The notes under the pieces were generated by a model. The model ran no database searches, was not told the DNA's origin, and was given only the letters and a program-made list of their open reading frames with translations. Of a stretch of DNA of 64,000 nt, positions 42,801-55,974 are shown piece by piece. Position 1 is the stretch's first letter. Every line of letters starts with the position of its first letter. Where the stretch lies: NCBI GenBank assembly GCA_013398015.1, contig VZRR01013890.1:635118-699117 (forward strand). Reading direction: 5' to 3'. The position numbers were made by a program, and so were the translations under genes. The DNA is from Oreocharis arfaki. Lineage: Eukaryota; Chordata; Aves; Passeriformes; Paramythiidae.

Positions 42801-43811
42801 AGGTGTTTTGTTTTCTTTTTACTCTACTACTTTCCTTTTGTATTACAGCTATATAGTCTGTATAAACAGAAATAATCACTGCTTTATCAAAAGCTACAAT
42901 TTCTTTTCAGTCCATTTGGAAGAGAAATCAAAATCTTCAAATCAATGTGTTTGAGATAAATAAGAAAAGCAATGAAAAAAATTACATTTTTGCAATCTAT
43001 GTCTCAATGAAAAATGTGAAAACACTGTCCTTCTGTTAACACAGTATTTTTCTGAAACACAGCCATTTCACTGAAAAGAAAATTAGATATACTCCATGTA
43101 CTCATTTGTACAGCAACTGCTGTAAAAGACTCTTGATTTTGATGGGTTTCTGAGTACCATTAAAATACACAGTTTTGTGAGAGGGAAGTTAAGGGATTTG
43201 GTGAGCTTGTTTGTTTGCTTATTTTACTTGTTTGTTCTTGGGCAAGAAGTTAAAAAATAGGAAATACTTATTTTATTAAGGCAGTAATGTATTTAAGTCA
43301 TAGCTCCGACTAGGAGAAGAAAAAAATATGTGCCAGAGGCATGCACCCAAGTCCTATGTATCTCTGTTAAACTAGAACACTAAGAGTTTTATCTTTGCCT
43401 CGGGGAGCAATGCTGATGATATCAGCTGCCACACTTGCACACCTGACCAAACTAAGCTGAGTTTGCAAGATACAAGACGATAAGAGCATGAATGAATTCT
43501 TTGCAAAAGGAAGTCAGATATCCAGTGCTTGACGGCAAACAGAATGAGGGAGTCGCTGGAAATAAGGAAAGTAATTGAAAAAACCCATCCCCAGCACCAA
43601 GTAATAGCAATGGCTAATAATACATTGCTTAAATGAAATGTAAAAAGAACATACTAAAGCTCTCGAAGTGTTCTTTTAAGCATTAAACATCTGTGCATAT
43701 TTCTGAGAGTTGACTAAACTACTAAGAATTATTGTGTACTTAAAAACTCATTTAGCACCTGTTTAACAGTGAATGGTGCCTCACAAATAGCTTACAGCAA
43801 AGGAGACTCAC

Positions 43812-44382
43812 CTTGTATAAAGCAGAAATGATCTGACGCATTTTCAGTCGATGAAATACAAAGATATCGTACACGGCTGAAATGGCCAGAACAGTCACTC
43901 CTTGCTCCTTCCACAGCATGCTGCATCCTGCACACAGCCCTGCTCCCAAGATCCAGCCCCAAGTACTTGGTGAGGAACCTCTGGTAGAGCAGTGCTTCAC
44001 GTAACACATGAGGGAAAGCAGAAAGAAGAGGCAGGCTCCAATATCTGCCCTCCCTACGATCCCCGCCACGGCTTCCGTGTGGATGGGATGAGATGCAAAC
44101 AGCAGGCCCGCTATCAAGGTCCAGTACCCATCGCCAAACAGAATCCTGGAGAAGTTTGTGAAAAGGCCTGTGACTGCAGCATGTAAGAGGACGTTTACAA
44201 GGTGGTAGCCCCACGGGTCCATTCCCCCAACAGCATGGTTAATGCGGAATGAGAGTGTGCAGAGAGGTCTGTAGGACTTGTGGCTCCCACTGTGAGTAAG
44301 CAGCGTCCCCCAAAAGTCATTGTAGAAGATATGGATCCACGGCGTCTCAGGCAAAAGGTCCTGGTTTGTCTTGATAGCTCGA
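43812..44382 (-). CDS. TMTC2: TMTC2 internal coding exon (N-terminal membrane part)
   Basis: This is an internal coding exon of TMTC2, an ER multi-pass membrane O-mannosyltransferase that acts on cadherins. Reading on the minus strand, the acceptor is a pyrimidine-rich tract ending TTTTGTAG just before 44382, and the donor is AAG|GTGAGT after 43812. The exon holds one base finishing a codon from the previous exon, then 190 codons, and ends on a codon boundary. The peptide opens RAIKTNQDLLPETPW and contains HSGSHKSYRPL (residues 30-40), the family hallmark HPIHTEAVAGIVGRAD (98-113) and WKEQGVTVL (157-165). Hydrophobic stretches near 60-75, 87-97, 116-128, 141-156 and 161-176 fit membrane helices. 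From memory it follows human TMTC2 closely and TMTC1 much less well. The start codon and the Asp-Asp loop belong to an upstream exon outside the window. No frameshift or stop interrupts it. The paralogue assignment rests on recalled sequence. Confidence 0.95.
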
Positions 44383-46617
44383 CTACAAAAGACAAATAAA
44401 AATTTCATTTTAACAGAAGAAAATGGCTACAAATGAAAGGCTGTGAAAATGCAATCACACTGCTACAAGAAAAAATGGCATTGCTTTGGTCCTGCTTCAA
44501 TTCAAGTTTTGAATTTTAACAGGAGGTGTTAAAAAACTACATATCTATTGACTTCCTTCTAAAGCAAAATTTCCATATAAATTGGCTTTTAAAACATTAG
44601 AAACAGACGTTATGCTGTTTCCGTTAAATTAAAACACACTTTAGTGACATTCTTCTGAGTCAGGAGTAATCAGTTAAGATTTGATGCGTTATAATTAAAA
44701 TGTAATAGAAATACGAAAATCTTGCAAACACTATTGAAACAATGGATCCTCCAGTAATTCAGAACTAAAACCCCAACTGGCCTTTTACACTGAAATTTTA
44801 ATTTAGATGTTGGAATGAATTTTGCTAACACGGATAAACAATAAATACTGAAGTCAGTAGGAGTGTGCAATTTTCTACTTCTGGACAGGGCATTCCCACA
44901 ATTGTCTTCTACATATTTAGACTGACAACACTTTCTAGTAACACCTTGCTGAAGACAGACAACAGAATATTTAACAGAAGAAAATACACTTTCTCTTTAA
45001 ATTCCTTTTATTTCCAATTGAGAGAAAAAAAGCCATTGTATTAACTTATGAATTCAAGTCTATCAGCTTGATTTTAAAAAAATGGTGCAGCTTTCAGCAT
45101 TTTACGCTTTCAACTACCCTGGCAAGGACTCATGCCAGCCATTAGCAGTCTCTAAATCTAATTCATTACTGTAAAAATCTGTCTCCTATAGTGTTTGTAC
45201 AAATCCAAAGATTTGCATTTAAAATTTATGCAGTGGGAGAAGGTGTGAGACCTGCTTAGTGCAAAAAGATGACTAGAATTTAATTAGTTACTTGTATTTA
45301 AGCAATTATTTAAAGATGCATTGTTGCTACTACTGAGCTTAACTCATTTAGCCCTTATTTTATTAGGGTAATTAAGAATCCAGTCAGCTCAAGACTCTTC
45401 TATTCAAAATACTAAACAAGAGAGATAATTTATATCTCATTCTCTATTCAAAACCTGTATCTGCCTTACCAAAAAATATCCTCCTATAATTAACAATTTT
45501 TCAATTCAGACGAGGAAGGGAAAAAAAAGGTGTGAAACTCAAGCCCACATTTAAAATGCATGACTAATTCATACTCCAAGACTCCCCTCACATTCTCCAT
45601 TTCCTTAGAACCGGTATCCAAATCCCTTTGTTTATTAATGGAATTTGTTTCAGGAATGCTGTCTTGTTCTAGGAAGAAAAATGCTCAGAACTGATATACT
45701 GCACCACAGAATCTCCATGCAAATACTCCAAATACCACATAGCTCAGCACTTCCATTGTCCAGAGCATCCTGCTGTAATGCTTTCAGGCATGCTTCCTCT
45801 CAGCATGTCCTTTTGTCTCTGAGCACACAGAGGTTATAGAGAGGTCGGCGTAAATCCTTTAAAGATGCATTGATGATGCTTTTTAGAATATTTGAAAATT
45901 TTTATTTTGACTTCTGCTTATGCAGTGGATCAGGTTGACTGTATTTGTTTTCCCAACACCACACACATTTTTCTCATTTTAGGCGAGTCGCAAAAGAACA
46001 CTAGAGGAAAACAAGATCTTTGTTTTCACATTATTTAACTCGTCCTTCCATGCAGTCCTTTCTTGAAACCTAATTCCTCTGTTTGTGATTTCCGTTTACA
46101 GTGTAACTCTCAGAACCACTATCAGAAACTTACGAATTTGGCAAAAATAAAGCAGGTGTCAGGCAAGAAAGAGTCCTTTCTCTGAGAAAAACATAATATA
46201 TTATACTACAGGCTCCCAAAGGCTAAGAATGGCTATCAGATATCAGGATATAGGGTTGAAACCCTGACCTGCAAAAGTGTTTTTTCTGGAGGAAATAATA
46301 AGAAAGTAAGTGGCAACAACATTGCCAGCACAACCACCCTCCCCCGAGGCAGAGCATTCTGCTACGAAGAGCCCAGACAGTTCACAGGTTGGTCCCAGCT
46401 TAGTATTTCTCTTGCCCTCTAAGCTGATAGTTTTCATGCAGCAGATACTCATATGAGTGGGCAGACTCATACTCTTCCCCACCAAAAGAAAGCTGTTTGT
46501 ATCATAAAGAAACCTAGTGTACATTCCAAAGGCATTAAGTCAAATCTTATTCACAGCATTAGCAACAAATTTCACGCACCCTTGATCATTTTCTGTTTAG
46601 ACCTGTCCATATTGAAA

Positions 46618-46680
46618 ATTAAAACAAAGAAACAGACAACAACAACAAAAACACACACAGAACAAAAAATCAAAAGGAAG
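46618..46680. repeat. A-rich/CA low-complexity tract
   Basis: AAACAAAGAAACAGACAACA is followed by ACAACAAAAACACACACAG and AACAAAAAATC. Composition is the only evidence. Confidence 0.7.
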
Positions 46681-47488
46681 CCCTGAAGATACAGTACTGA
46701 TCAAACTGTATTTGAGTACAGATCTCAGCAGGCAGTTCTAAAATACTCCCAGCTTCTTGTGCATGTAAATGCAACAAATTCTAGTACCTGCCCATCAGCA
46801 TGAAAAATAGAGAAGCTGACAATTACAGCTTGCTCAGTGTTTAGTCAGGTCAAATGCTATATTTTCTATAAATCAAAACTTTAAATAAAGTTAAAATTTC
46901 TTTCCATATGGCTATTTTTATTAAATATTTGTAAGAAAAAAGAAGTCTAGCTAATGCTTTGGGATTATAGAAGAGCCTAAAACAAGAGCAAAGCTTGAGG
47001 TCCTACAGTAAAGAAGCAAGTCTCACAGTTTGATTCTTTAAGGTCAACAACTACTCTGTTTCACACGATAAATGTAAGAAAAAACATACTTGGCCAACAC
47101 CAGACTTGGCTGTGCAGGAGAGTGCAGGAATACAAGCACCTGAGATACCACAGCCAGGCAGCTCCGTGTCATTTTGGTCTGAATAAAAGTGAACAAAGTC
47201 TCAGTAACCCAAGGACTGAGGTCAGGCAGAAATAGTCTGTGGGCTGAGTCCAGCCCACGCACAACCGGCCAGGCTGTGCCCACCCTCATCCCTCACCTGG
47301 CTGTCCAACTGCATCGGCAAGGAAAACACGAAGTGAAATGTTTATCTCTATGAAGGGGAAAGAAATACAACCTCTGTATCTAATAAAATAAAACAATAAA
47401 AATAAACGGTACTAGACTGTTCATGTCAGGGCCCCAAGGGCGCTAATGAGCCTTGATAGCCTGACCCTCCTCCGTAGGTTCCCACACA

Positions 47489-47640
47489 CTGCCCACAGTC
47501 CCAGGACCTCATGCCAAGTCCCCAAAGCTCCCCCGATGCTGCCCAGGGCCCAGAACCCCATGTGAGTCTCCCAAGGCCATCAGCCCCTGCCCCAGGGGCA
47601 CCTCAGCGGGGCCAGTCTTCAGCTCCCCAGCCCCTACCCT
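47489..47640. repeat. C-rich degenerate minisatellite, about 50-bp period, about three units
   Basis: Units beginning CTGCCC occur at about 47489, 47539 and 47587. Each runs about 50 bases and carries C-runs with similar spacing (CCCAGGACCTCATG, CCCAGAACCCCATG, CCCAGGGGCACCTCA). Identity between the first two is roughly 70% by eye. The block sits within a wider GC-rich stretch at 47435-47755 that stands out from the AT-rich intron. It could instead be part of an old unidentified element. Confidence 0.5.
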
Positions 47641-48538
47641 GACAAGGGTCTCGCTGAGCTGCACCCATATCCCAGCCTGTCCTTGACCCCAGGGAAGTGC
47701 TCAATGCCCAGACCTTGGGCTGCCCTGGCTCCTGGCTGTGGCAAGGCTCTGTTTTTCCTGTAGTTACTAAATCACCAAGTTGTTAACCCTGCTTAGTCTC
47801 TAGTTCCAGCAGCAATTCTGAAAGCAACACCTCCTCACAGCCTGGTAGCAGTGCCAGCTTGTCTCCAGTAAAGCCTCCTGTGCTAGCAGCCACCCTCACT
47901 CTCGGCAGATAGAAAATAATATTAATTGCTGCCTCTGGAAAAGTCTCTGGGATAAAGGAAATTACAAAATGCCTTATTAGCCTAGCCTCCTGCTTCACCC
48001 ACAGTTTACCTTGAGGTTACGTCCTGCAAATTAGTCCAATTTTACTAATGGGCATAAGAGGAGCCCTCCAACTGCACTCGTCATTATTCACCAGAGCTGC
48101 AAACTCTGCTCTCGATAAAAGGCAGCAGGTCACCTGAGAAAGACGTTTCTCAAAACTCCAACACAATCAGTGTTTTACTTCCAAGCAGCCTCTGAATAGG
48201 GTTGCACAATCAGGCAGGGAACAGGCTTTCTTCAGTTTGCAATGCCTGCCCATTTCACGCATCCCAGGAGAATGGGATATCTTATTCAGTATATAACAAA
48301 TGGACATGCTGGGGGGTGGAGGAAAGGAAAGGAATTAGATCCAGCTATCAGTCCTTCAGAAATGGAAAGCTGAAGAAAGACAAAAAAATTGTAAAGGGAA
48401 AATCATGATTTCTAATACACTTGAAACAATGCTTCTGCCTCCTGCCATAAATCACTTATTTGCCACAGGTCAGTACACACCTTGAGAATGACTCACCGAG
48501 CTTTTATACATTAAACTTAAAAATGCCAGAGATCCAGC

Positions 48539-48578
48539 CATTCACACATGCACATATACACGCATACATACACAAAAA
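48539..48578. repeat. CA/TA-type imperfect dinucleotide tract
   Basis: CATTCACACATGCACATATA passes into CACGCATACATACACAAAAA. It is an imperfect purine-pyrimidine alternation. Confidence 0.7.
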
Positions 48579-49240
48579 AATTCCAGATGTTTTCAAAATT
48601 AACAGCTACATATGTCCTAAACTTCTGTGCTGGTGCTAAACTGATCCAGGTGTTAACACAAGGGTAAAAAAACAGATGCAACATTCTAAAGTGATTTAAC
48701 GAGTTAAGCCTTATATCCAGCTTCAATATTGCTAATGGTCCCCATATGCTGAAAATTAACATCAGCATTTGAAGTAGACAACATATTTTAGAGGAAAAGG
48801 AGAATTCCCAACTGTGCATGCAGGAAGCCATTGACCAGACGTCTCTCACATAAAATAGATAGTTAGTGATGGACTGGCAAGATTGAACATGGAGGTTCAC
48901 TGTTGTTTTTCCTCAAAGTCATTTTTAAACAGTATTAATTTGGTGTTTTCTTAAATAGCAATGGGAAGACACTCTAGAGTGTTTTTACAGTGGATCTTAA
49001 TGAGACACCCTAAGGATGCTTTCAAGACTAAATGTTACTTATATAGACAACAAGACTGAAAACACAGCCAAGAGCCTACTTTTTTGAGTACAAACAGCTT
49101 CACATCCCTAAAATATACAGCAGCTAAGTAAATCCTCCCAACTACTTACAGGCTATCTATTAGGCAGGTGGTGGTCAGAAAGCAGGGAAGTAGAGCTTGG
49201 CATACCTCAAAAAGTTCTCATACTTGCCCACAGACTACAA

Positions 49241-49270
49241 TATACATATATATATATATATATATACACA
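49241..49270. repeat. (TA)n microsatellite
   Basis: There are ten uninterrupted TA units at 49247-49266, with imperfect TATACA flanks. Confidence 0.95.
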
Positions 49271-49548
49271 GACATACATGGTCTGTATTGACAGGATAAA
49301 GTAAAAGTAAGAAAATACTGTTTAGTATGCAGAGATGTCTTAAGAAAGTAATAAGCATATGTACATGAAAACACATTCATCTAAATGTTCAATTATAGAC
49401 TCAAGGGAACTATTTGCCATTCTGGTAGAATTCTGGTGACAATTACGTCTGATATGCTGTGTATTAAAGTTCATCTTTCTCAACAGTCGTGAAAGTAGAA
49501 TTTACCTCCAAACCCAGCAGGTGGTAAAGTTTTACCCATGCCACTTCA

Positions 49549-49640
49549 CAGAAAAAAAAAGACCCACCACAAACAACAACAAAAAACCACCACTCCCAAA
49601 ACCACAACACCCTCCCCAAAAAAAACCCAAACCACAAACC
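49549..49640. repeat. A/C-rich low-complexity tract
   Basis: The tract is almost free of G and T on the plus strand: ACAACAACAAAAAACC, CCCAAAACCACAACACCC and TCCCCAAAAAAAACCC. The complementary strand is a G/T tract with four G-runs (plus-strand C-runs at 49594, 49610, 49614 and 49626). Confidence 0.85.
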
Positions 49641-52600
49641 TCTATATTGTATATCAAGCAGGGACACCTGCAGGAGACCAAAATCCGTGCATCCTCTGAG
49701 TTTCAAGTTGCAGCTTTTGGTTTCTCTTAAGAAAATTTGTTCTTAGGTGAATCTCTAAGGAAAATCTAATAATACAGCTGTTTCGAGAAAGGAAATACTT
49801 GGCAACAACTAGCTAAGTGACATGTAGCATCCTGAGATGCTAGTTGACTCTGAGAATGGGTCTATACATACTAAACAGATTGAAGGAAACACCTAGGTTC
49901 AAGTCATATTTTAAACTAATCAACAGAAAACATAACATCACAAAAGGGAAATTAGCTTACTAGAACTTTGTATCTAGTTAATTTCTGCCAATAATATGGT
50001 CCTTTTCTAACTGTACAGAAATATCTGAACTCAGAGTTCAAACACTGAAGACAACATACAGTTTTTATATAATTTTCCTACCTTGCAAAATAACTAGTGA
50101 AAGCTATTAACTCTACACAGAGTTAGTACACGACCTCTGGAAAATATGTTAAGAAATTATAATATTAATTTTGTATTTTGGATTATGACAGCATTTCTAC
50201 AGCCATCTTCAGTTTAGCATCAGAACAAATAAGAGCTACAAGTAACAGGTCTGTAAACAGTGTTTTACTCGTAAAACTTTCCTGGATGAGACTTTCCTGA
50301 ATTAGATATAAAGAGAGTGGAAAGATGGATGAGTGAGACAACTGTAACTACAGCCTCAGACGATTGCAACCACTCCCAAAAATAAAGACAATGAAACAAA
50401 AATACTAAAGAAAACAAAACAGTAAAACCACAGAGAAAGGTTATGGTCTTATACCACAATATAAAGACACATAAACTTTCTAAGATTTTTCTATACTGCA
50501 CAATGTCTTTTAAAGAAATTGATCTTTTAAAATAAGCAATAACCTGTTCCTTGTTTATTTCCATCAATGACTTTATCAGCTGTGGTTTGATTTTGCCAGT
50601 AACTGACTGATCCAGCAGCCCACCAACTGCATGCTTCTAGACTTCATAATTTTGCAACTAAAGATGCAGGATGTTACCCAAAAGAAGGAAGTGGTGGTAA
50701 TGCTTACATATAACACTGAATGCTACTAGGAATTGCTTTAACTACATAGAAGTATGCTACATCCATTGATTTTCTTACTGACTAAGAAAGTTTTGAAAAC
50801 TTTAAGTAACTAAGAGTTCAAAACATTTCGGTTACAAGAAGGTTGAGATGGCCTTAAAATGTTTTTTCCACCCAGAACATAAATATTTCAAAAGCTAACT
50901 ACAAAGGTTTTGAACTCTTTCTCCATTATATAAGCCTTTCCACTTCTAAGTATGTCTTCAGATGGGGAAAGAATATGGCCTTAATATCAACCCTAAATGC
51001 ACCTCATTCTCCTCAGTTTAAGATTTAGCCTGACATAACAAACACTAAAAGATGGTCTGTGTGAACTTTGAAACTCTAATTAATTCCAACTGCATGGCAT
51101 AGTATTATTTGATTATTCACACACAGATTTTGAAAAAAAAAACCCACACTGGAAGGAAATAAAAGAAGTAATCAATTATTTTCATTTGCTGAACAATGGG
51201 ATGCCATCAGTGTCCTCTTAAGAAGAAGCTGATAAAAAAAAAGGGGAACAGCTCCTGTCTTTGTCTCTGCTCCCTGAGTTTCTTCACCGTGGCATGTACC
51301 ATAGGTCTGTGAAAAGACACTTTCATTCCTAAATCAGAAATGCTTTCTGCTATTCTCATAGCTTGTTTATAAACTAGCTTCACTCTCAATTACACCATGC
51401 AACACAAAATTGCTAATTCTGTTCTTCTGAAACTTCAAGATACTTCGCTTTTACCAGATAAATATTCTTTCAAACAGGCATTTGAAGTTGTTCTCTAAAA
51501 CATTCTTCTGTGCCAAATGACTGCCTGGCAGTAACTCACAATTTGTTTATTTTATATATGCATGTAATACCAGCTTCTGAAGCATGGTTAGAATTCATAG
51601 TTGGAACTTCTGCTGCCCTTTTCAAATCTATTTTAGATTATAAAAGTGGGCCCAGCAGGCCTTATTAGATTTACTGTTCTGCAGTAGAACGTGGCACTAC
51701 ATTATTTCTCTTCCTCACTTCCTGCTGAAAAAATTAAACATAAATAATTTTTGCCACTTCATCATACAGCAACTCATAACAGTACAAGGACAGATATTTA
51801 CAGGCTTGAGAATATAGTGATTAGAGTAGAAATGTTGATTTTCTTACCTAAATTAATATTATGGATAATAAAGTACTTTTTTTGACAGGTCACCTCCTGA
51901 ATATACATCAAGCCTTTCCAACACACACATTTTAAGCCACTACCTGAAAATAGAGGCACACACACTGTAGCACTACACAACAGACTTTATCAGTCATACA
52001 TCAGTCCCACGACTATTCACTTCTCTGGTTTTTTTTTTTTCAGTATGTGGCAGACCATGGGAAAAAAAAGTTCAGCAATTTAATTTTGGAAAAATCACGG
52101 GGTTCTTTCCAATTTTTTTTTGATAGGGCATTTTCAGAAAGTTTGAGGAGATTGTACAGAACTATGCCTAAGCCTATGACTCTTGTGCAGCCTAAATCTA
52201 CAGCCTGAAAGAATTTTAGGTAACACTCTGATTTTGATTTTTCTTTTACAGAAGTACTGAAGAGAATAACAAAGAACACGTACACATACAAATAAAGAAA
52301 TAATGAGTAGAGGAAAAACCACTGAACCGCAACATAACATTCAGACACTCTCCTTTTTTTATTTTTTGGAAGGGACGAAGGGTAAAGAAATGCAACAGGG
52401 TTTTAGTGCATAAGCTTCTTTCTTCAAGTCTTTTATTTCAGCAGCAAAAAAGCCCTTCATTAACAAGGGCTGGTCTAAACTTAGTTCTATTGGTTTAACT
52501 GAAAAGTATTATTCGAAATCTAATCAGTGAAAACAATTTGGTGCATGCATATCCACAGAGGTCAATTTAACCTTCACACTGTCTTTAGAACTCATACTCA

Positions 52601-54005
52601 TCCATACTGGCCGAGAGGGGAAAAAAAACCCAATCACAAAAAAACCAGCTATCACTTACTTGTCATGTTCAGGCTATTCACTGTAAGAATCAAGTGATTC
52701 AGAGAACAGTCAGACTCACCTTGGCTTTAATTATCCATGGAATTGCAAGTACAGACTGTGTCACACTACAAACTATCAGACATGTGCTTGCCCAAAATTC
52801 TCCTGTCTCCAAGAAGTCTCCTCTTCCCTCCCTCTAGCCCTACTATGAAATACATAAATGCATAAAACTGATGTTCTGACACACATCAGTTGTACACCCT
52901 GTATGACTTTTCCTACCCGAAGGATATCATGTTAGCAGATTTGTGGGGTAGGTTGTTCGGGTTTGGAGTGGTTTTTTTAATAATACTGTACAGAATAAGC
53001 ATTTTCCATTTCGGTTAAGCCTGTTTTGGTATCTTACAAATGTTGATGCCGTGGCTTGAAAGGACTATTTTGTATGGCAAGAAACTAGAACTCTTGCATA
53101 TTTTTTGTTGCAGTATTGTCCATTTTTAATGTAACTGCCCTCACAAGTTGCCCAATTACGTACTCAAAAGATTGCCCACAAGTATATTAACACACTCCAA
53201 AAGGTACCATTTTTAGACAGCAACTTCTGCTTAAAATTTTTCCTTCCTGAAATCAATCTGGTCTAAGAAACCAAACACAATACTTTAATTTCAAGTCACC
53301 ACTACCTTAATAGCCTGGTTTATCAACTTGCCTGATATGCAGTCAATGGTGATTGTAGCCATAGTCCCATTTAAAGGCAGATACTAAATAATAACGAGGG
53401 CAAGGGAATCCTCCCTGAGGATTACAAAAATTTATTCTGCATCAGCTACCAAGTCCGGCTACATGATCACGAACCAAGTGATGTACTGCGATATCAGTGA
53501 AACAGTCTTGAGAAAACAGAAAAAGCCAAGCAAGCTTAATTTGATGAAAAAGGAGCAAGAAATGTTAACATATAGTTGAGGCTTACATTTCTCTGTGATG
53601 ATAGTTTACTCACCAGTGAATCAACCAAAATATTTTAAGTACCTTCTCAGAGGATTCCAAATTAAAAAATAGTACAGCACTTTTTCTTCTCAGATGCCTA
53701 TTAAGCAAAATTCCTACACAATATATAGAGGTCCTAAAATCTGGCTAGAAAGCATGTGCGATGGAGTCAGACTTTATCTTCAGTCTTTGCCATAGCCATG
53801 TCAGACAAATTCCTGTAAGCATTTTTATAATTTTATATTTTTAGCAGGGAAAAAATGGAACTTGCTACAGACTTACGTCAAAAGCAATTTTTACGAAAAC
53901 TAAATTCTCCCAAAAAGTAAAACAACCTGATAATTAAAAGCAATATTTGTTCACGCAAAGATGTGTAACGACTTCTAGTGAATAGAGAGACTGTTCAGCA
54001 TAGTC

Positions 54006-54176
54006 CTGAAACAGGCTCTCCAGGAAAGTGGTGAAGTCACCATCCCTGGAAGCGTTAAAAAAATAAGCAGATGTGGCACTCTGTGGTAAGGTTTAGTGGG
54101 TATAGTGGTATTTCATCAAAGGTTGGACTTGATGACATTGGAGATCTTTTTCAACCTTCATGATTCTAGGAATGAT
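54006..54176 (+). mobile_element. CR1 LINE 3' tail fragment
   Basis: AACAGGCTCTCCAGGAAAGT, GAAGTCACCATCCCTGGAAG, GGTTGGACTTGATGACATTG and GAGATCTTTTTCAACCTTCA, with a terminal ATGATTCTAGG, are the CR1 3' end. It is about 170 bp, moderately decayed, and antisense to TMTC2. Confidence 0.9.
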
Positions 54177-55920
54177 CTACACTTTTTCTATTCTTCAACA
54201 TCTTCACAGAGAGCACTGTGGGATGCCCTTCATAAATGTACTTTAACAGAGCAGATGACACTCAGTCATTTGGAAACTGTGAATCCTACTGAAAAAGGCT
54301 GAAGAGACTTTTACTAATTTGTTTCACCTTTGTGCCTCAACAGTTTATAGAGATTCAGGGATTCAAAGGAGTAAACCAAATTTTGTGGCATGCCATAGCA
54401 ATTGTGAAACACTAAAAATTGAAACCATAGCAGTGCTTAAAATAAATTTTATTTTCTTTTAATTGCTTGGTTAGAGCACCCAGTAAGTAGGCAACAGTTT
54501 GGGAGTGACATCAAGATGACTAATCACAGTTATTTTGGAATAAAAATGTGCTTTACAGTTACCATTATATATGCAAGTTTGTATCAAGCATACTCTCAAG
54601 GATTTTACTGGATGCAGTCAAAGATAGAGGTAAAAAGGCAGGAAATGACAAATGAGTTGAACTATGTTATCAGAACACACAGGATCAAAACCTGATTTCT
54701 GCTACATTAGCTTTAATTCATATTGGTATTGGAACAACCTGCACTTTATGTCACCGAAACCAGTAGGTTTTACAATCAACTGCAATTGGCTTAAGCTTTT
54801 AGAGCCTTTCTGTACACTTGTTAGACTTCCAAGCATAAAAACAAAACAACCAAAACCCATCCCATTCTGTGTTTTAGAACAGCTATTGGAAGGCAGGCAG
54901 TTAGCAAAAAGGATCTCAGACAGCAATTCCAATAAACTGAAGCCATTACCTGAATCACATCACATTACCTGATCAACCTTTCTTGAAAATAAAACTAGAG
55001 CTAAGTCAAGCTGAACTACAACAGCAGGGAGCTTTGAACCGAAACATGCCAGATTTTCAAGTCTCTCCAATTCTATGCTAGCCAAGTACTTGCACTGTTT
55101 TTTTTCCTCCCAAGTAGCTTTAACTTTGCAAAGTAGTATCCTTCTATAAATGAAGTACTGAAGATCTCCTGGGAAGATCAAACCAATAGCTAACCGCTAG
55201 ACTTAACTTCCCTACTGTAACATTAAAGTACAACCACCCCTGACAGCAGCACTACAGAGGACTGCATTTTTTCCTGGCAGATGAGAAACCCAAGTGCCAC
55301 AAAGGCTTATGGTATTTCATAACACTGGCCTTTAGACAACAACAGCTGTAGGTTCTGCCTAGAGAGAACCAGAGAGGAAAGCTGATCACACACAAAGGTT
55401 TATTAAAGCCTTAAAAAAGTAAGCAGGTTGCTTCTTTCAGTAGTCTTCATCAAAAATAAATGGTCTGTGAGAGCACAATTCATGTAGCATTTTGTCACAA
55501 CAGAAATTGTACGTTATCTTTCAAAATTACAGCACTGCTAAAGAACAGTAATAATTTTTCTCCTCTTGCCAAAGAAGGACTGCTTAAGATCACAATAAGA
55601 AGAAACATCAAACTTGGGGAAAAAACCACAGGTAGATTACATGAAAAACATGCAACTCAGTGCAATGAAGCTGACCCAAATGAATCAGAGAACAGGCTGC
55701 CTTAGAGAGGTCAGCTGGCACTTTCAGACTTCAAAAAGAAAAAAAAAAGACTGGGTACTGTGTTGTTGCATTTGTTGACAAGGCAAACATATTCTCTTCA
55801 AGAATCTTTTGTCCATACATGAGAAGATGAGAAATACAGAATTTCACCTTGCAGAGAAATAGTTTCAACTTCACATGGCTGAAATTGAACTGAGATTCTT
55901 TTCTGCTGAGGCATGAAGAC

Positions 55921-55974
55921 ATATGATATGATATATGATGATGTATGATAAGATATATGATAATATATATATAA
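55921..55974. repeat. (ATATG/ATATATG)n degenerate AT microsatellite
   Basis: Repeats of ATATGATATGATATATGATG type pass into a pure TA run. The units are imperfect. It is a low-complexity stretch with no coding signal. Confidence 0.88.

Larger units (their letters stand above)
7159..43811 (-). other. TMTC2: TMTC2 intron between the two exons (36,653 bp)
   Basis: The interval is bounded by a GTGAGT donor (43811 downward) and a TTTTCTTTTCAG acceptor (ending 7159), and it joins codon boundaries, so it is a phase-0 intron. It is AT-rich and shows no further exon that I can recognise. It contains CR1 fragments near 7.8-8.0, 19.4 and 32.0-32.6 kb, an LTR near 12.5-12.85 kb, a solo LTR at 37.2-37.7 kb, simple A- and CA-rich repeats, and small inverted repeats near 8.8 and 39.8 kb. 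The stretches between these show only ordinary unique-looking intronic DNA with short spurious open frames. Confidence 0.9.

Noticed and set aside
43752..44408. Assignment of the gene to TMTC1
   Set aside because: The recalled TMTC1 text differs at many positions (for example around the SHKSYRPL motif and the following loop), while the recalled TMTC2 text matches closely across both exons.
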